Source: an uncultured Armatimonadota bacterium
GTDB lineage: Bacteria > Armatimonadota > Fimbriimonadia > Fimbriimonadales > Fimbriimonadaceae
Length of the DNA: 17,775 bases
Assembly: GCA_946478935.1 (NCBI GenBank)
Contig: CAMLEL010000007.1
Span: forward strand, 1-17,775
Direction of reading: 5' to 3'
Shown: positions 1 through 6,752 of the stretch, in pieces
How positions within the stretch are numbered: the stretch's first letter is position 1
How the letters are laid out: each line of letters starts with the position of its first letter
Program-made: the position numbers and the translations under genes
Notes under the pieces: generated by a model
Seen by the model: the letters and a program-made list of their open reading frames with translations, nothing else
What the model was told of the DNA's origin: nothing
Database searches by the model: none

Positions 1-107
1 ACACGCCCAAGGAATTGGTTCGAAATGTGACCGGCAAGCCAATGGGCGCTGACGATTATCTGTCTGGCCTTGACGTCAAGTACCGAGCGATTTACGGACT
101 CGGCTAA
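1..107 (+). CDS. M32 carboxypeptidase, C-terminal end only (5' truncated by window)
   Basis: The reading frame that enters at base 3 encodes 34 residues and stops at TAA 105-107. Its sequence (TPKELV...TGKPM...LD.KYR.IYG) lines up without gaps with the last 33 residues of the complete M32 metallocarboxypeptidase at 1143-2633, with 16 of 33 identical. It is therefore the tail of a paralogous enzyme that would release C-terminal amino acids from peptides. The HEXXH zinc site lies outside the window, so activity cannot be judged. The stop codon overlaps that of the convergent sugar dehydrogenase (bases 104-107 CTAA). The gene and its paralogue are separated only by that opposing gene. Confidence 0.8.
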   Translation, partial: TPKELVRNVTGKPMGADDYLSGLDVKYRAIYGLG

Positions 108-1144
108 GGCACCAATCGAACGATACGGGAATCCGTCGCCAAGTACGGGTTCCCGTCCGGACCGATCGTCACATCGATCACGGCTTCCCCGTTGAGCACG
201 ATGAGGTCGACTGCATTGGTCACAGATCCGTTTGGAAACGCGTCAAGGGTCATTGCCTGAACGCGACCATGATTGAAGCTCGCGACAAGCAGCGAACCAG
301 CGTATCGACCGGTGCCAATTGCGATTCCCGTCGGAGCGATAACCGAGGCGAATCGGAAAAGTGGGGCTTGGTATGCGGGATCGGTATCGCCACAAGGTTG
401 GCCAGGACGCCATCCAAAGTTGCCACCCGGAGTCAAGCGATTGATCTCGTCATCGCAGTTGGGCCCGTTCTCGGAAACGAACACGGTTCCGCTGGAATCG
501 ATCGCAAGCCCAAATGAGTTGCGGAGACCTTTGCTGAACAGCGGGTTTCCGGGGATGGGGTTATCGGCAGGAATGGTTCCGTCGGCATTATATCGGAGCG
601 TCTTCCCCGCCAAAACTCCGTCTGATTGGGAGTTGCCCGGACTTCCCACGTCACCAACCGTTGCGTAGAGCTTCCCGTCGGGTCCAAAGGCGATGCGGCC
701 ACCGTTATGAATGTTGGCGGCCGGCAAACCCTGCACGATCGGGGTCGGATTCGGACCTGCGCCCGAGTTCGTAAAGCGCAGAATCTCTGCTTCTGTTCCG
801 CCCGACTTCGTGTAAAAGATGTACACAAAGCGGTTTGCCGAGTAATTGGGATCGATGGCCAGCCCCAAGAGTCCCCGTTCTCCACCCGAGTTAACTGGAA
901 CACTAAAGATTGGCTGGGGGTCCAGTGAGCCGTTGCTAATCTTTCGGACGTTGCCCGTCGCCTTTTCCACATAAATTAGATCCCCGTCGGGCGTGAATCG
1001 CAGTGCCGTGGGAAACGCTGCTGTTGCCACTACCGTCTCTGCCCGGTGCAGCACGATGCTGCCGGGTCCGCTGCCTGCACCTCCTCCGCAGGACAATGCC
1101 AAGACCGCAATGGGTAAAAGAAGAAGTCGGCGGAAATCTCTCAT
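104..1144 (-). CDS. PQQ-dependent sugar (aldose) dehydrogenase-like lipoprotein
   Basis: 346 residues, length typical of the glucose/sorbosone dehydrogenase (YliI-like) beta-propeller family. These enzymes oxidise aldoses outside the cytoplasm using bound PQQ. Residues 1-19 are a lipoprotein signal (basic RDFRR, hydrophobic core, lipobox ALSC with Cys19), so the protein is probably membrane-anchored on the periplasmic side. Family landmarks are visible: GERGLLGLAIDP at about 88-99, HNGGR at 146-150 (the His expected to contact substrate and PQQ), GLRNSFGLAID at 207-216, and ENG...DDEINRL...GNFGW at 225-245. No PQQ biosynthesis gene is seen nearby, so the cofactor would have to come from elsewhere. 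A GGAG lies 11 bases before the ATG. The start codon interlocks with that of the divergent carboxypeptidase (CATG 1142-1145), and the stop overlaps the convergent upstream paralogue. Confidence 0.88.
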   Translation of the reverse strand: MRDFRRLLLLPIAVLALSCGGGAGSGPGSIVLHRAETVVATAAFPTALRFTPDGDLIYVEKATGNVRKISNGSLDPQPIFSVPVNSGGERGLLGLAIDPNYSANRFVYIFYTKSGGTEAEILRFTNSGAGPNPTPIVQGLPAANIHNGGRIAFGPDGKLYATVGDVGSPGNSQSDGVLAGKTLRYNADGTIPADNPIPGNPLFSKGLRNSFGLAIDSSGTVFVSENGPNCDDEINRLTPGGNFGWRPGQPCGDTDPAYQAPLFRFASVIAPTGIAIGTGRYAGSLLVASFNHGRVQAMTLDAFPNGSVTNAVDLIVLNGEAVIDVTIGPDGNPYLATDSRIVRLVP

Positions 1145-2633
1145 GAGCGAACACTCTCCAGCATATCAACGACTCTTGGAACGATACCGGGACATCGACG
1201 CGATCGATGCCGCCATCTCGCTGATGAATTGGGATCGGCAGGTGCTTATGCCGCCTGGCTCAGCTGAAGCCCGCAGCGCCCAAGTCGCGCGACTCTCCCA
1301 GATGCGCCACCAGCAGTTGACATCGGATGAGCTTGCAAGAGCAGTGCAGGAGGTCAAAGCCGAATCGGAACCAGGATCGGGTCCTGCGGCCGCCGCCCGT
1401 GTCCTTGAGCGAGAATTGAGAACGATTGGCAGCCTGCCAGTCGAACTGGTCCTTCGCAAAGCCCGGGTTTCTTCAGATGCCTACGAGGCCTGGAAAGACG
1501 CCAAGGCCAACAACGATTTTGGCAAGCTGCAGCCCTTCCTCGAGCAGCTCTTCGAAATCGCTGGCGAAACCGCCGAAGCGATTGGCTACACCGATCACAT
1601 TTATGATCCGTTGATCGACCTATTTGAAGAAGGCGCGACCTTTGCGGATGCTCGAAATGTCTTCGATGCCCTCAAGGGTCCAACTGTGGCGTTGCTAAAG
1701 GACATTGCCGAGAACGGGTCGCCGGTAGATGACTCGTTTTTGGCGAAGGACTTCGATCGCCCTCGGCTCCGGCAATTCGCCGAAAACTGCGCCAAGACCA
1801 TCGGCTTTTCCTTCGATGCCGGTCGCCTCGACCTTTGCACGAATGCTTTTTGCACCCATCTTTCGAACCGTGACATCCGGATGACGACCCGACCCAGTGA
1901 ACATTTCAAAGGCGTCGTTTCCAGTTCGATGCACGAGATGGGTCACGGGCTGTATGAGCAGAACAGTCCGCCTGAATTCGAAGGTACACCGCTCGCCGGC
2001 GGCATTTCACTGGCGGTACACGAAAGTCAGTCGCGCCTTTGGGAAAACATCGTTGGCCGCTCCCGAGGGTTCTGGCAGAAGTTCCAGCCAGATTTGGTCA
2101 ACGTCCTTCCAGAAATACAAGCGGATGCGGAGGCCATTTACCGCGCGATGAGCAAGGTTGAGCCGGGCTTTATCCGAGTCGGCTCGGATGAAGTCAGTTA
2201 CAACCTGCATATCTTGGTGCGGTTCGAGCTGGAGACCGAAATCCTAACCGGGCAAGTCGCTATACGCGATCTGCCAGACGCTTGGAACGCCAAGTACGAG
2301 TCTTACCTGGGCGTTCTGCCCCCATCCAACTCGCTCGGCTGCCTCCAGGACGTCCACTGGTCGCGTGGAACTGTCGGTTACTTCCCTACCTACACAATGG
2401 GCAATCTCATTAGCTATCAGATATGGGAGCGGCTCACATCCGATCTTGGTAAAGATGTCTTGGACCGGCAAGATTTTGCGGGAATTCTGGGCTGGCTCAC
2501 CGCCAAGCTCTACTCGCAAGGAAGGCTCTTCGTCCCCAAGGACCTGGTGACGCGGATCACCGGTCGTCCGATGGAGCCACAGCCGCTGCTCGCCGCATTG
2601 GACCAAAAGTATCGTGGACTTTATGGGGTCTGA
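1143..2633 (+). CDS. M32 metallocarboxypeptidase (carboxypeptidase Taq family)
   Basis: 496 residues, the usual size for the Taq/Pfu carboxypeptidase family: zinc-dependent cytoplasmic enzymes that trim C-terminal residues from peptides. The ATG at 1143 is chosen because it places AYQRLLERYRDIDAIDAA and the MNWD segment at the family N-terminus; the in-frame extension back to 993 is antisense to the dehydrogenase signal peptide. Visible signatures: DIRMT (DXRXT), zinc motif HEMGH at 264-268, HESQSRLWEN at about 293-302 carrying the third zinc-ligand Glu, IRVGSDE near residue 340 (a variant of IRXXAD), and GCLQDVHW. The HPF motif expected before DXRXT reads NAF. It is the second of two M32 genes here. 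The stop lies inside the next gene, an 11-base overlap that suggests coupled translation. Confidence 0.93.
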   Translation: MSEHSPAYQRLLERYRDIDAIDAAISLMNWDRQVLMPPGSAEARSAQVARLSQMRHQQLTSDELARAVQEVKAESEPGSGPAAAARVLERELRTIGSLPVELVLRKARVSSDAYEAWKDAKANNDFGKLQPFLEQLFEIAGETAEAIGYTDHIYDPLIDLFEEGATFADARNVFDALKGPTVALLKDIAENGSPVDDSFLAKDFDRPRLRQFAENCAKTIGFSFDAGRLDLCTNAFCTHLSNRDIRMTTRPSEHFKGVVSSSMHEMGHGLYEQNSPPEFEGTPLAGGISLAVHESQSRLWENIVGRSRGFWQKFQPDLVNVLPEIQADAEAIYRAMSKVEPGFIRVGSDEVSYNLHILVRFELETEILTGQVAIRDLPDAWNAKYESYLGVLPPSNSLGCLQDVHWSRGTVGYFPTYTMGNLISYQIWERLTSDLGKDVLDRQDFAGILGWLTAKLYSQGRLFVPKDLVTRITGRPMEPQPLLAALDQKYRGLYGV

Positions 2634-3033
2634 AGTGGACGCCGGATACTCGGGCACGCCGCTGCCGAAGAAACTCGGAGTTACGGCTCACACCAGAGTC
2701 AAAATCACCAATGCGCCTGATAGCTTTGAACCACGAATCCAACCCTTCACCACGGCCGACGATGACCTGGATATCGCTATTGCCTTCTGCCGGACGATCG
2801 CAGACTTGGAGGAAGCTTTTGAATTACGACGTGATATCCGCCCTGCCGGAGCAATTTGGATCGCTTGGCCCAAGAAGACCTCGACAATTGCCACTGAGCT
2901 GACGGAGAACACGCTTCGCGACCTGGGCCTGCCCCTGGGGATCGTCGACAACAAGGTTTGCGCCATCGACGAGCATTGGTCTGGCCTGAGGTTTGTATGG
3001 CGGAAAGAACTTCGTGCAAACCTTCCCCTATGA
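2623..3033 (+). CDS. DUF3052 domain protein
   Basis: 136 residues from ATG 2623. A GTG at 2614 or 2635 is also possible; the conserved block begins right after, at AGYSGTPLPKKLG. The whole length fits DUF3052: an opening GYSGTPL.KKLG, a central IWIAWPKK, and a closing GLVDNK.CA.DE.WSGLR-like stretch (here GIVDNKVCAIDEHWSGLRF). The biochemical function of the family is unknown, and none is proposed here. No signal peptide or membrane segment is seen, so it is probably cytoplasmic. It overlaps the end of the M32 carboxypeptidase by 11 bases and lacks a clear Shine-Dalgarno, consistent with translational coupling. Confidence 0.82.
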   Translation: MGSEVDAGYSGTPLPKKLGVTAHTRVKITNAPDSFEPRIQPFTTADDDLDIAIAFCRTIADLEEAFELRRDIRPAGAIWIAWPKKTSTIATELTENTLRDLGLPLGIVDNKVCAIDEHWSGLRFVWRKELRANLPL

Positions 3034-3054
3034 TTTCTGGCTTATGATGTGTGT

Positions 3055-3059
3055 GGAGG
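3055..3059 (+). promoter_or_regulatory. Shine-Dalgarno of the 59-residue membrane protein
   Basis: GGAGG with a six-base gap to ATG 3066. It decides between two in-frame starts. Confidence 0.6.
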
Positions 3060-3065
3060 CCTGTT

Positions 3066-3245
3066 ATGGATAAAAAACGTGCCGCAATTGTCACCACCGC
3101 TGGAGTCGGGCTGTTGGTAAGCGCCCTGGCGCTTCGCACTTGGCATCGCCGGAGGAAACCTGGGTCCCTTGCCATTGGAAAGTCGGCGTTGGTCGACGAC
3201 AAAGCTGCCAATAACGGTAGCCACCTGCCTGCTGACCGTGTCTAG
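3066..3245 (+). CDS. Small single-pass membrane protein, 59 residues, unknown function
   Basis: A GGAGG at 3055-3059 sits six bases before ATG 3066, which fixes the start better than the upstream GTG at 3051. The product begins MDKKRAA, followed by one hydrophobic helix at about residues 8-26 (AIVTTAGVGLLVSALAL), then a strongly basic RTWHRRRKP and a polar tail. This is the layout of a short N-terminally anchored peptide with its basic patch at the membrane interface. No family is recognised. It follows the DUF3052 gene by 32 bases and precedes the oxidoreductase by 58, so it may belong to the same transcript. Confidence 0.6.
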   Translation: MDKKRAAIVTTAGVGLLVSALALRTWHRRRKPGSLAIGKSALVDDKAANNGSHLPADRV

Positions 3246-3268
3246 CCCCCCGGATGCGCAGTAAACTT

Positions 3269-3292
3269 CCGGAGCCTGAATTTAGGCTTCGG
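3269..3292 (+). promoter_or_regulatory. Stem-loop just before the Gfo/Idh gene
   Basis: Arms CCGGAGCCT (3269-3277) and AGGCTTCGG (3284-3292) pair over nine bases with one G-T wobble around the loop GAATTT. The right arm shares two bases with the GGAGG ribosome site (3291-3295) of the oxidoreductase. No T-run follows, so a structure limiting ribosome access, an operator, or a weak terminator for the upstream genes are all open. Confidence 0.4.
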
Positions 3293-3303
3293 AGGATCTT
3301 CGC

Positions 3304-4308
3304 GTGAGTCAGCTGCAATCCGTTACCGTCGGCATCATCGGTTATGGCGGGGCCTTTAATATGGGCCGCCAGCATGGTCAAACCTGCGAAGAAACGGGCA
3401 TGAAGGTCATCGCAATCTGCGACATCGATCCCGCCCGTCGCGATTCCGCCATTCAGGATTTTCCCGAAGCGACTTTTACAACGGAATACAAGGAGCTGAT
3501 CGCCAATCCTGCGATCGACCTGGTGATCAACATCTTGCCCCATAACCTGCACGGGTCAGTGTGTGTGGATGCCCTTCGCGCCGGAAAGCATGTGGTCGTG
3601 GAGAAGCCAATGGCGGTGAACGTCAACGAGGCTGATGCAATGATCGACGCTGCCCAAAATGCTGGCAAGATGTTGAGTGTGTTCCACAACCGTCGTTGGG
3701 ATGGCGACTTCAACACCATTCGGGAGATTGTCCAAAAGGGACTGATTGGTGACGTCTTTCACATCGAGGCCGCCATGGGCGGAATGCATCATCCGGGAAC
3801 CTGGTGGAGATCCTACAAGGAGATTAGTGGCGGTGCGATGTTTGACTGGGGAGCGCACATTATCGACTGGATTCTACAGATCGTTCCCGCTGAGGTATCC
3901 GGAGTGGACGGCTACTATCACAAGCTTCGCTGGCACGACGTGAGCAATGAAGACCACACCGAGTTGGTCATACGCTTCCAAAACGGAGCGACAGCCCAGG
4001 TGGAGATTTCCTACCTTGCGGCCATCGGCAAGCCACGGTGGAGGATTCTCGGCACGAAAGGCGCGATCGTCATGCCCAGCTGGGATCAAATCGAGGTCTC
4101 TGTGGACCACGACGGGTACCTGGCAAAGTTCCACCCGCCGATCAAACCCTCAGATTGGAAGGCCTATTACGTCAACATTTGGGAGCACCTCACTCAAGGA
4201 GTGGAGCTTGCGGTGAAGGCCGCGGAGTCCCGAAGGAATATTGCCGTCATCGAGGCGGCCGAAGAGTCGTCTCGGCTCAAACGAACCGTTGAGCCGAGAC
4301 ATCGATGA
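3304..4308 (+). CDS. Gfo/Idh/MocA family NAD(P)-dependent oxidoreductase
   Basis: 334 residues from GTG 3304, with GGAGG eight bases upstream (3291-3295). The family consists of dehydrogenases acting on sugars, inositols and related polyols. The N-terminal Rossmann fold starts VGIIGYGGAFNMG at 8-20. EKPM at 100-103 is the hallmark Glu-Lys-Pro that places the nicotinamide and catalytic lysine. The C-terminal sheet domain carries GGAMFDWGAHIID at about 176-188, whose Asp181 and His185 match the catalytic D-x-G-x-H pattern. No signal peptide, so cytoplasmic. The substrate cannot be read from sequence. The last codons lie inside a perfect 12-base hairpin, and the gene converges on the small lipoprotein gene, eight bases away. 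Confidence 0.9.
   Translation: MSQLQSVTVGIIGYGGAFNMGRQHGQTCEETGMKVIAICDIDPARRDSAIQDFPEATFTTEYKELIANPAIDLVINILPHNLHGSVCVDALRAGKHVVVEKPMAVNVNEADAMIDAAQNAGKMLSVFHNRRWDGDFNTIREIVQKGLIGDVFHIEAAMGGMHHPGTWWRSYKEISGGAMFDWGAHIIDWILQIVPAEVSGVDGYYHKLRWHDVSNEDHTELVIRFQNGATAQVEISYLAAIGKPRWRILGTKGAIVMPSWDQIEVSVDHDGYLAKFHPPIKPSDWKAYYVNIWEHLTQGVELAVKAAESRRNIAVIEAAEESSRLKRTVEPRHR
4269..4300. terminator. Perfect 12-bp hairpin at the convergent junction
   Basis: GTCTCGGCTCAA (4269-4280) and TTGAGCCGAGAC (4289-4300) are exact reverse complements around an eight-base loop, ending six bases before the oxidoreductase stop. A symmetric stem between two convergent genes could halt transcription from both sides. Neither strand shows a T-run after the stem, so this would not be a classical intrinsic terminator. 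Confidence 0.45.
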
Positions 4309-4316
4309 TCGGGGCG

Positions 4317-4532
4317 TTAGCCCTTGGACTTGGCCGGGGGCGCTGCGCCCTGAGTCTGGGCTGAGTTTCCACCCATTGCTTTGACCTCTTCTGGCGTCAG
4401 CTCACGGCTGAAGTTGTTGCGCACGGCCTTGTCTTCGCTCGGGGAGACTTCGGACGCACCCGTATCGCCGCATCCGATGAGCCCAACCGCGACAAGCCCA
4501 GCAAGCACGATCTTGTTGATTGTCATTTTCAT
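4317..4532 (-). CDS. Small lipoprotein downstream of the pilin-like gene, 71 residues
   Basis: The ATG at 4532 is chosen because it overlaps the pilin stop as TGATG (4534-4530), a typical stop-restart arrangement. The longer in-frame extension to 4613 only shadows the pilin gene. MKMTINK is followed by a hydrophobic core and the lipobox LIGC (Cys21), so the protein should be lipidated. The mature part is short and polar (ASEVSPSEDKAVRNNF), then SRELTPEEVKAMGG, then a low-complexity Ala/Pro/Gln tail. No known domain. Position and coupling suggest it works with the pilin-like protein, for example as an anchor or assembly partner; this is inference. Confidence 0.7.
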   Translation of the reverse strand: MKMTINKIVLAGLVAVGLIGCGDTGASEVSPSEDKAVRNNFSRELTPEEVKAMGGNSAQTQGAAPPAKSKG

Positions 4533-5461
4533 CAGTCCATTTCGGCGGAAGCCCACTTGAGGTACTTCACGCCACCGGAAACGTCCACGAACTGGGTCAT
4601 CAAGCGCTTCCAAACTTGCGCTCTAGCGTGACCATCTACGAAGACGGAGCAGTTCGTTCCTTCTGGGAATTGGGATGGCGACGCAATGTTCGTCGGATAC
4701 ACGCCTGCTTTCTGACCGGTGGTACCAATGCGGCCGGCAGGTCCGCAGGTCATGTTGCTGTTTCCGAACAGGTTGAAGTTTGCATCTCCCCAATATCGGA
4801 ACGCCTCATCCGGATTCCAGTCCTGGTGCCACATAAAGTCGGAATGGTTCGACTGGCTTATGAGCATAGTGTCAGCCGGTCTGGTGACAGCAGTGCTGCT
4901 GAGCGAAGGATAGCCGCCGGTCTTGTATCCGGCCGCAGACCACATCCACGTTCCCGGAGCAATGTTGACGCCACCCACGCCGCTTCGGCCAATCCGTTGA
5001 TTGCCCGTCAGTTGCGCTCGACCGTTCGCATTGTAAACGCCCATCGCGCATCCTGCAAGATCCGTCGGTGATGTCGGACACCATGCCGATGCGGATCGCC
5101 TCGTCGGCATTCCCCATTGAGCGTTGAGTATGAACGGATTGCTGTTCTGGTTGGCTGGGGTGAATTGGTCCATCAAAATGCCCGTGTTTTTAATGTACGG
5201 GAAGCAAAGGACCGCCCAGGACCGTGAAGACCAGCTTGCGTCATAGTCCATGACCGGGCTGAAGGTGTCGTCATAGTCGGCTGCATACATGATCTGCGAA
5301 AGCCCCATCTGCTTTGCATTGCTGAGCAATTGGGTCTTCTTCGCGGCTACTTTGGCTTGTGCGAAAACCGGGAACAGGATCGCAGCAAGGATCGCGATAA
5401 TCGCAATGACCACTAACAGTTCGATGAGCGTAAAAGCGCTCTTATTACGGAGATTCATCAT
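4532..5461 (-). CDS. Prepilin-type N-terminal methylation protein (type II/IV pseudopilin-like, DUF1559-like)
   Basis: 309 residues. The N-terminus has a short basic leader (MMNLRNKSA) followed by FTLIELLVVIAIIAILAAI, the class III prepilin signal: cleavage after Ala, Phe at +1, Glu at +5, then a roughly 20-residue membrane helix. The large C-terminal domain (YAADYDDTFSP... to ...NCSVFVDGHARAQVW) resembles the big pilin-like proteins abundant in Planctomycetes and Armatimonadetes. The terminal DG of the H-X9-DG signature is present, but the His position is Pro. It would be exported and probably assembled into, or displayed by, a pilus or pseudopilus. Start: ATG 5461 overlaps the regulator stop as ATGA; the next ATG at 5458 is seven bases from GGAGG (5470-5466) and may be the one used. 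It is the middle gene of a coupled three-gene unit. Confidence 0.88.
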   Translation of the reverse strand: MMNLRNKSAFTLIELLVVIAIIAILAAILFPVFAQAKVAAKKTQLLSNAKQMGLSQIMYAADYDDTFSPVMDYDASWSSRSWAVLCFPYIKNTGILMDQFTPANQNSNPFILNAQWGMPTRRSASAWCPTSPTDLAGCAMGVYNANGRAQLTGNQRIGRSGVGGVNIAPGTWMWSAAGYKTGGYPSLSSTAVTRPADTMLISQSNHSDFMWHQDWNPDEAFRYWGDANFNLFGNSNMTCGPAGRIGTTGQKAGVYPTNIASPSQFPEGTNCSVFVDGHARAQVWKRLMTQFVDVSGGVKYLKWASAEMD

Positions 5462-6630
5462 CGTTCCTCCTTCAAAGGATTAAGGGTTGATATAAGTTCA
5501 GCCTCTGCACGTGCAGTAGAGCCTTTGTCAAGCATCGGCGCATCCAGCAGAACATGGCGATAAGCACTCGGGGTTCCACTTAAGGAACGCCCGATGAGAA
5601 GATCGGCGGATATTTCGCCGATTCGTTCGAAAGCCTGACAGGCAGAGGTTAAATAACCTCCGCTTGGCAACCATCGCAGGAGTCCATCGAATCCCACAAT
5701 CGACATTTGGCCAGGGATGCGGATCCCACGGCGCATAAGGGCTTCGTACAGCGTAAGGGCGATCGTGTCGTTTACAGCGCAGATCGCAGTCGGTGGAGTG
5801 GGATGAGTCAGGATGCTATTGACCAATCGTTCAATTGCCGGATCAGCATGATCATCATCCGCAGAAGAATAGGTGAATATCAATGAGGCATCATAGGGAA
5901 CGCCCGCAATCTCCAGGGCATCGCGATATCCCTTTTCACGCTCGTGAACGGCCGAGACATCGTCCAGGTTGGTTACATATCCAATCCGCCGGTGACCCAA
6001 GTCCAGCAGGTGCTTGACCAAAGCTTTTGAAGCTCCCAGATTGTCAGTCCCTACAAAGTCGGCCTGAAAATCGTCAGGTGGCAGTCGGTCGATAAAAACA
6101 ATCGGAATGTTCTTCTCCCGTAACGCATTGAGAGAGGACAGGTTTTCCTCGCCACCCAAGTACCAGGCAATGAGCCCAATAGCATGGGGATCATTGGCGA
6201 TTCGCCTCAGAAATGCCTCCTCAGATTCGATGCGCGAATGCCAATCTTCACCGACGGCATTCGCGATCATCAGGCGGACAGTGGGGTCCTTTACGGCTCG
6301 TTGAATGCCCTTGATGATCATCGATGCACCGTACTCGCCCATATTGGGCCAGATCCATATTCCGAGATACCGATAGTGCGGATGAACGAGTTCCTGTCTA
6401 CTTTGGTTTTTTTGAATCACTACGGGCCGGCAATTGGGTAGGTGCTCAATAAGACCTTCGGCTTCCAAAATGCGAATCGCCTGCCTTACGACGGCCCGGC
6501 TTACCTGGAACCTTATACTCAATTCTCTCTCGCTCGGCAGTCGACGGCCTGCAGAAAGATGACCGGAGACAATGTCTCCGCGAATACCGGCGACTACGGC
6601 CGAAACGAGGGGCGATTTGCGACGATTCAT
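5458..6630 (-). CDS. GntR/LacI-type chimeric transcriptional regulator (AraR-like architecture)
   Basis: 390 residues from ATG 6630; the longer frame to 6720 runs through the promoter. Residues about 6-72 form a GntR winged helix (VVAGIRGDIVSGHLSAGRRLPSERELS, then VSRAVVRQAIRILEAEGLIEHL). From about 85 to 365 a LacI-like periplasmic-binding fold follows, with FVGTDNLGASKALVKHLLDLGHRRIGYV and VNDTIALTLYEALMRRGIRIPGQMSIVGFDG as the clearest blocks. Such proteins bind operator DNA and release it on binding a small molecule, usually a sugar. The wing lacks the usual GxG (LPNCRP). The stop overlaps the pilin start as ATGA, so it is co-translated with the pilin-like gene. A promoter with a dyad over the -35 box lies upstream, pointing to autoregulation. 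The ligand is unknown. Confidence 0.88.
   Translation of the reverse strand: MNRRKSPLVSAVVAGIRGDIVSGHLSAGRRLPSERELSIRFQVSRAVVRQAIRILEAEGLIEHLPNCRPVVIQKNQSRQELVHPHYRYLGIWIWPNMGEYGASMIIKGIQRAVKDPTVRLMIANAVGEDWHSRIESEEAFLRRIANDPHAIGLIAWYLGGEENLSSLNALREKNIPIVFIDRLPPDDFQADFVGTDNLGASKALVKHLLDLGHRRIGYVTNLDDVSAVHEREKGYRDALEIAGVPYDASLIFTYSSADDDHADPAIERLVNSILTHPTPPTAICAVNDTIALTLYEALMRRGIRIPGQMSIVGFDGLLRWLPSGGYLTSACQAFERIGEISADLLIGRSLSGTPSAYRHVLLDAPMLDKGSTARAEAELISTLNPLKEER
5466..5470 (-). promoter_or_regulatory. Shine-Dalgarno of the pilin-like gene, inside the regulator's last codons
   Basis: GGAGG on the minus strand, four bases from the first and seven from the second of two adjacent ATGs, favouring the second (5458). 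Confidence 0.55.
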
Positions 6631-6645
6631 AGTTCTTTGCCATCG

Positions 6646-6667
6646 ATCCCCCTTCTTTGAGGGGGAT
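6646..6667 (-). promoter_or_regulatory. Perfect stem-loop in the 5' leader of the regulator
   Basis: ATCCCCCT (6646-6653) and AGGGGGAT (6660-6667) are exact reverse complements around a six-base loop, lying 16 bases before the regulator ATG and downstream of the predicted transcription start. It could be an attenuator or translation-control hairpin, or a DNA operator. Confidence 0.45.
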
Positions 6668-6691
6668 TCGATGATCTGGAAGGACCATCTC

Positions 6692-6720
6692 TTTATATCA
6701 GAAGTTTCCAAACATACCAA
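6692..6720 (-). promoter_or_regulatory. Sigma70-type promoter of the regulator-pilin-lipoprotein operon
   Basis: On the minus strand TTGGTA (6720-6715) and TATAAA (6697-6692) are separated by exactly 17 bases, and TGA immediately precedes TATAAA, making an extended -10. Transcription would start near 6685, giving a leader of about 55 bases before ATG 6630. Confidence 0.55.
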
Positions 6721-6733
6721 ATACTTTTTTGGT
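6716..6733. promoter_or_regulatory. Candidate operator dyad overlapping the -35 box
   Basis: ACCAAA (6716-6721), six bases, then TTTGGT (6728-6733): a perfect inverted repeat covering five of six -35 bases. Position and symmetry suit a repressor such as the adjacent GntR-type regulator. Confidence 0.42.
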
Positions 6734-6752
6734 CCAACGAGCGGATTGGCGC

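Noticed and set aside
80..126. Imperfect stem around the first CTAA junction
   Set aside because: Only 10 of 13 pairs with a loop of about 21 bases; likely chance from the two coding sequences.
993..1142. 50-residue N-terminal extension of the M32 carboxypeptidase
   Set aside because: It is antisense to the signal peptide and first domain of the dehydrogenase, and the family N-terminus begins right after ATG 1143.
3091..3552. 153-residue reverse frame
   Set aside because: Crosses the small membrane protein and the well-supported Gfo/Idh gene in antisense; no family resemblance.
4520..5071. 183-residue forward frame
   Set aside because: Antisense to the pilin-like gene, no start signal and no recognisable domain.
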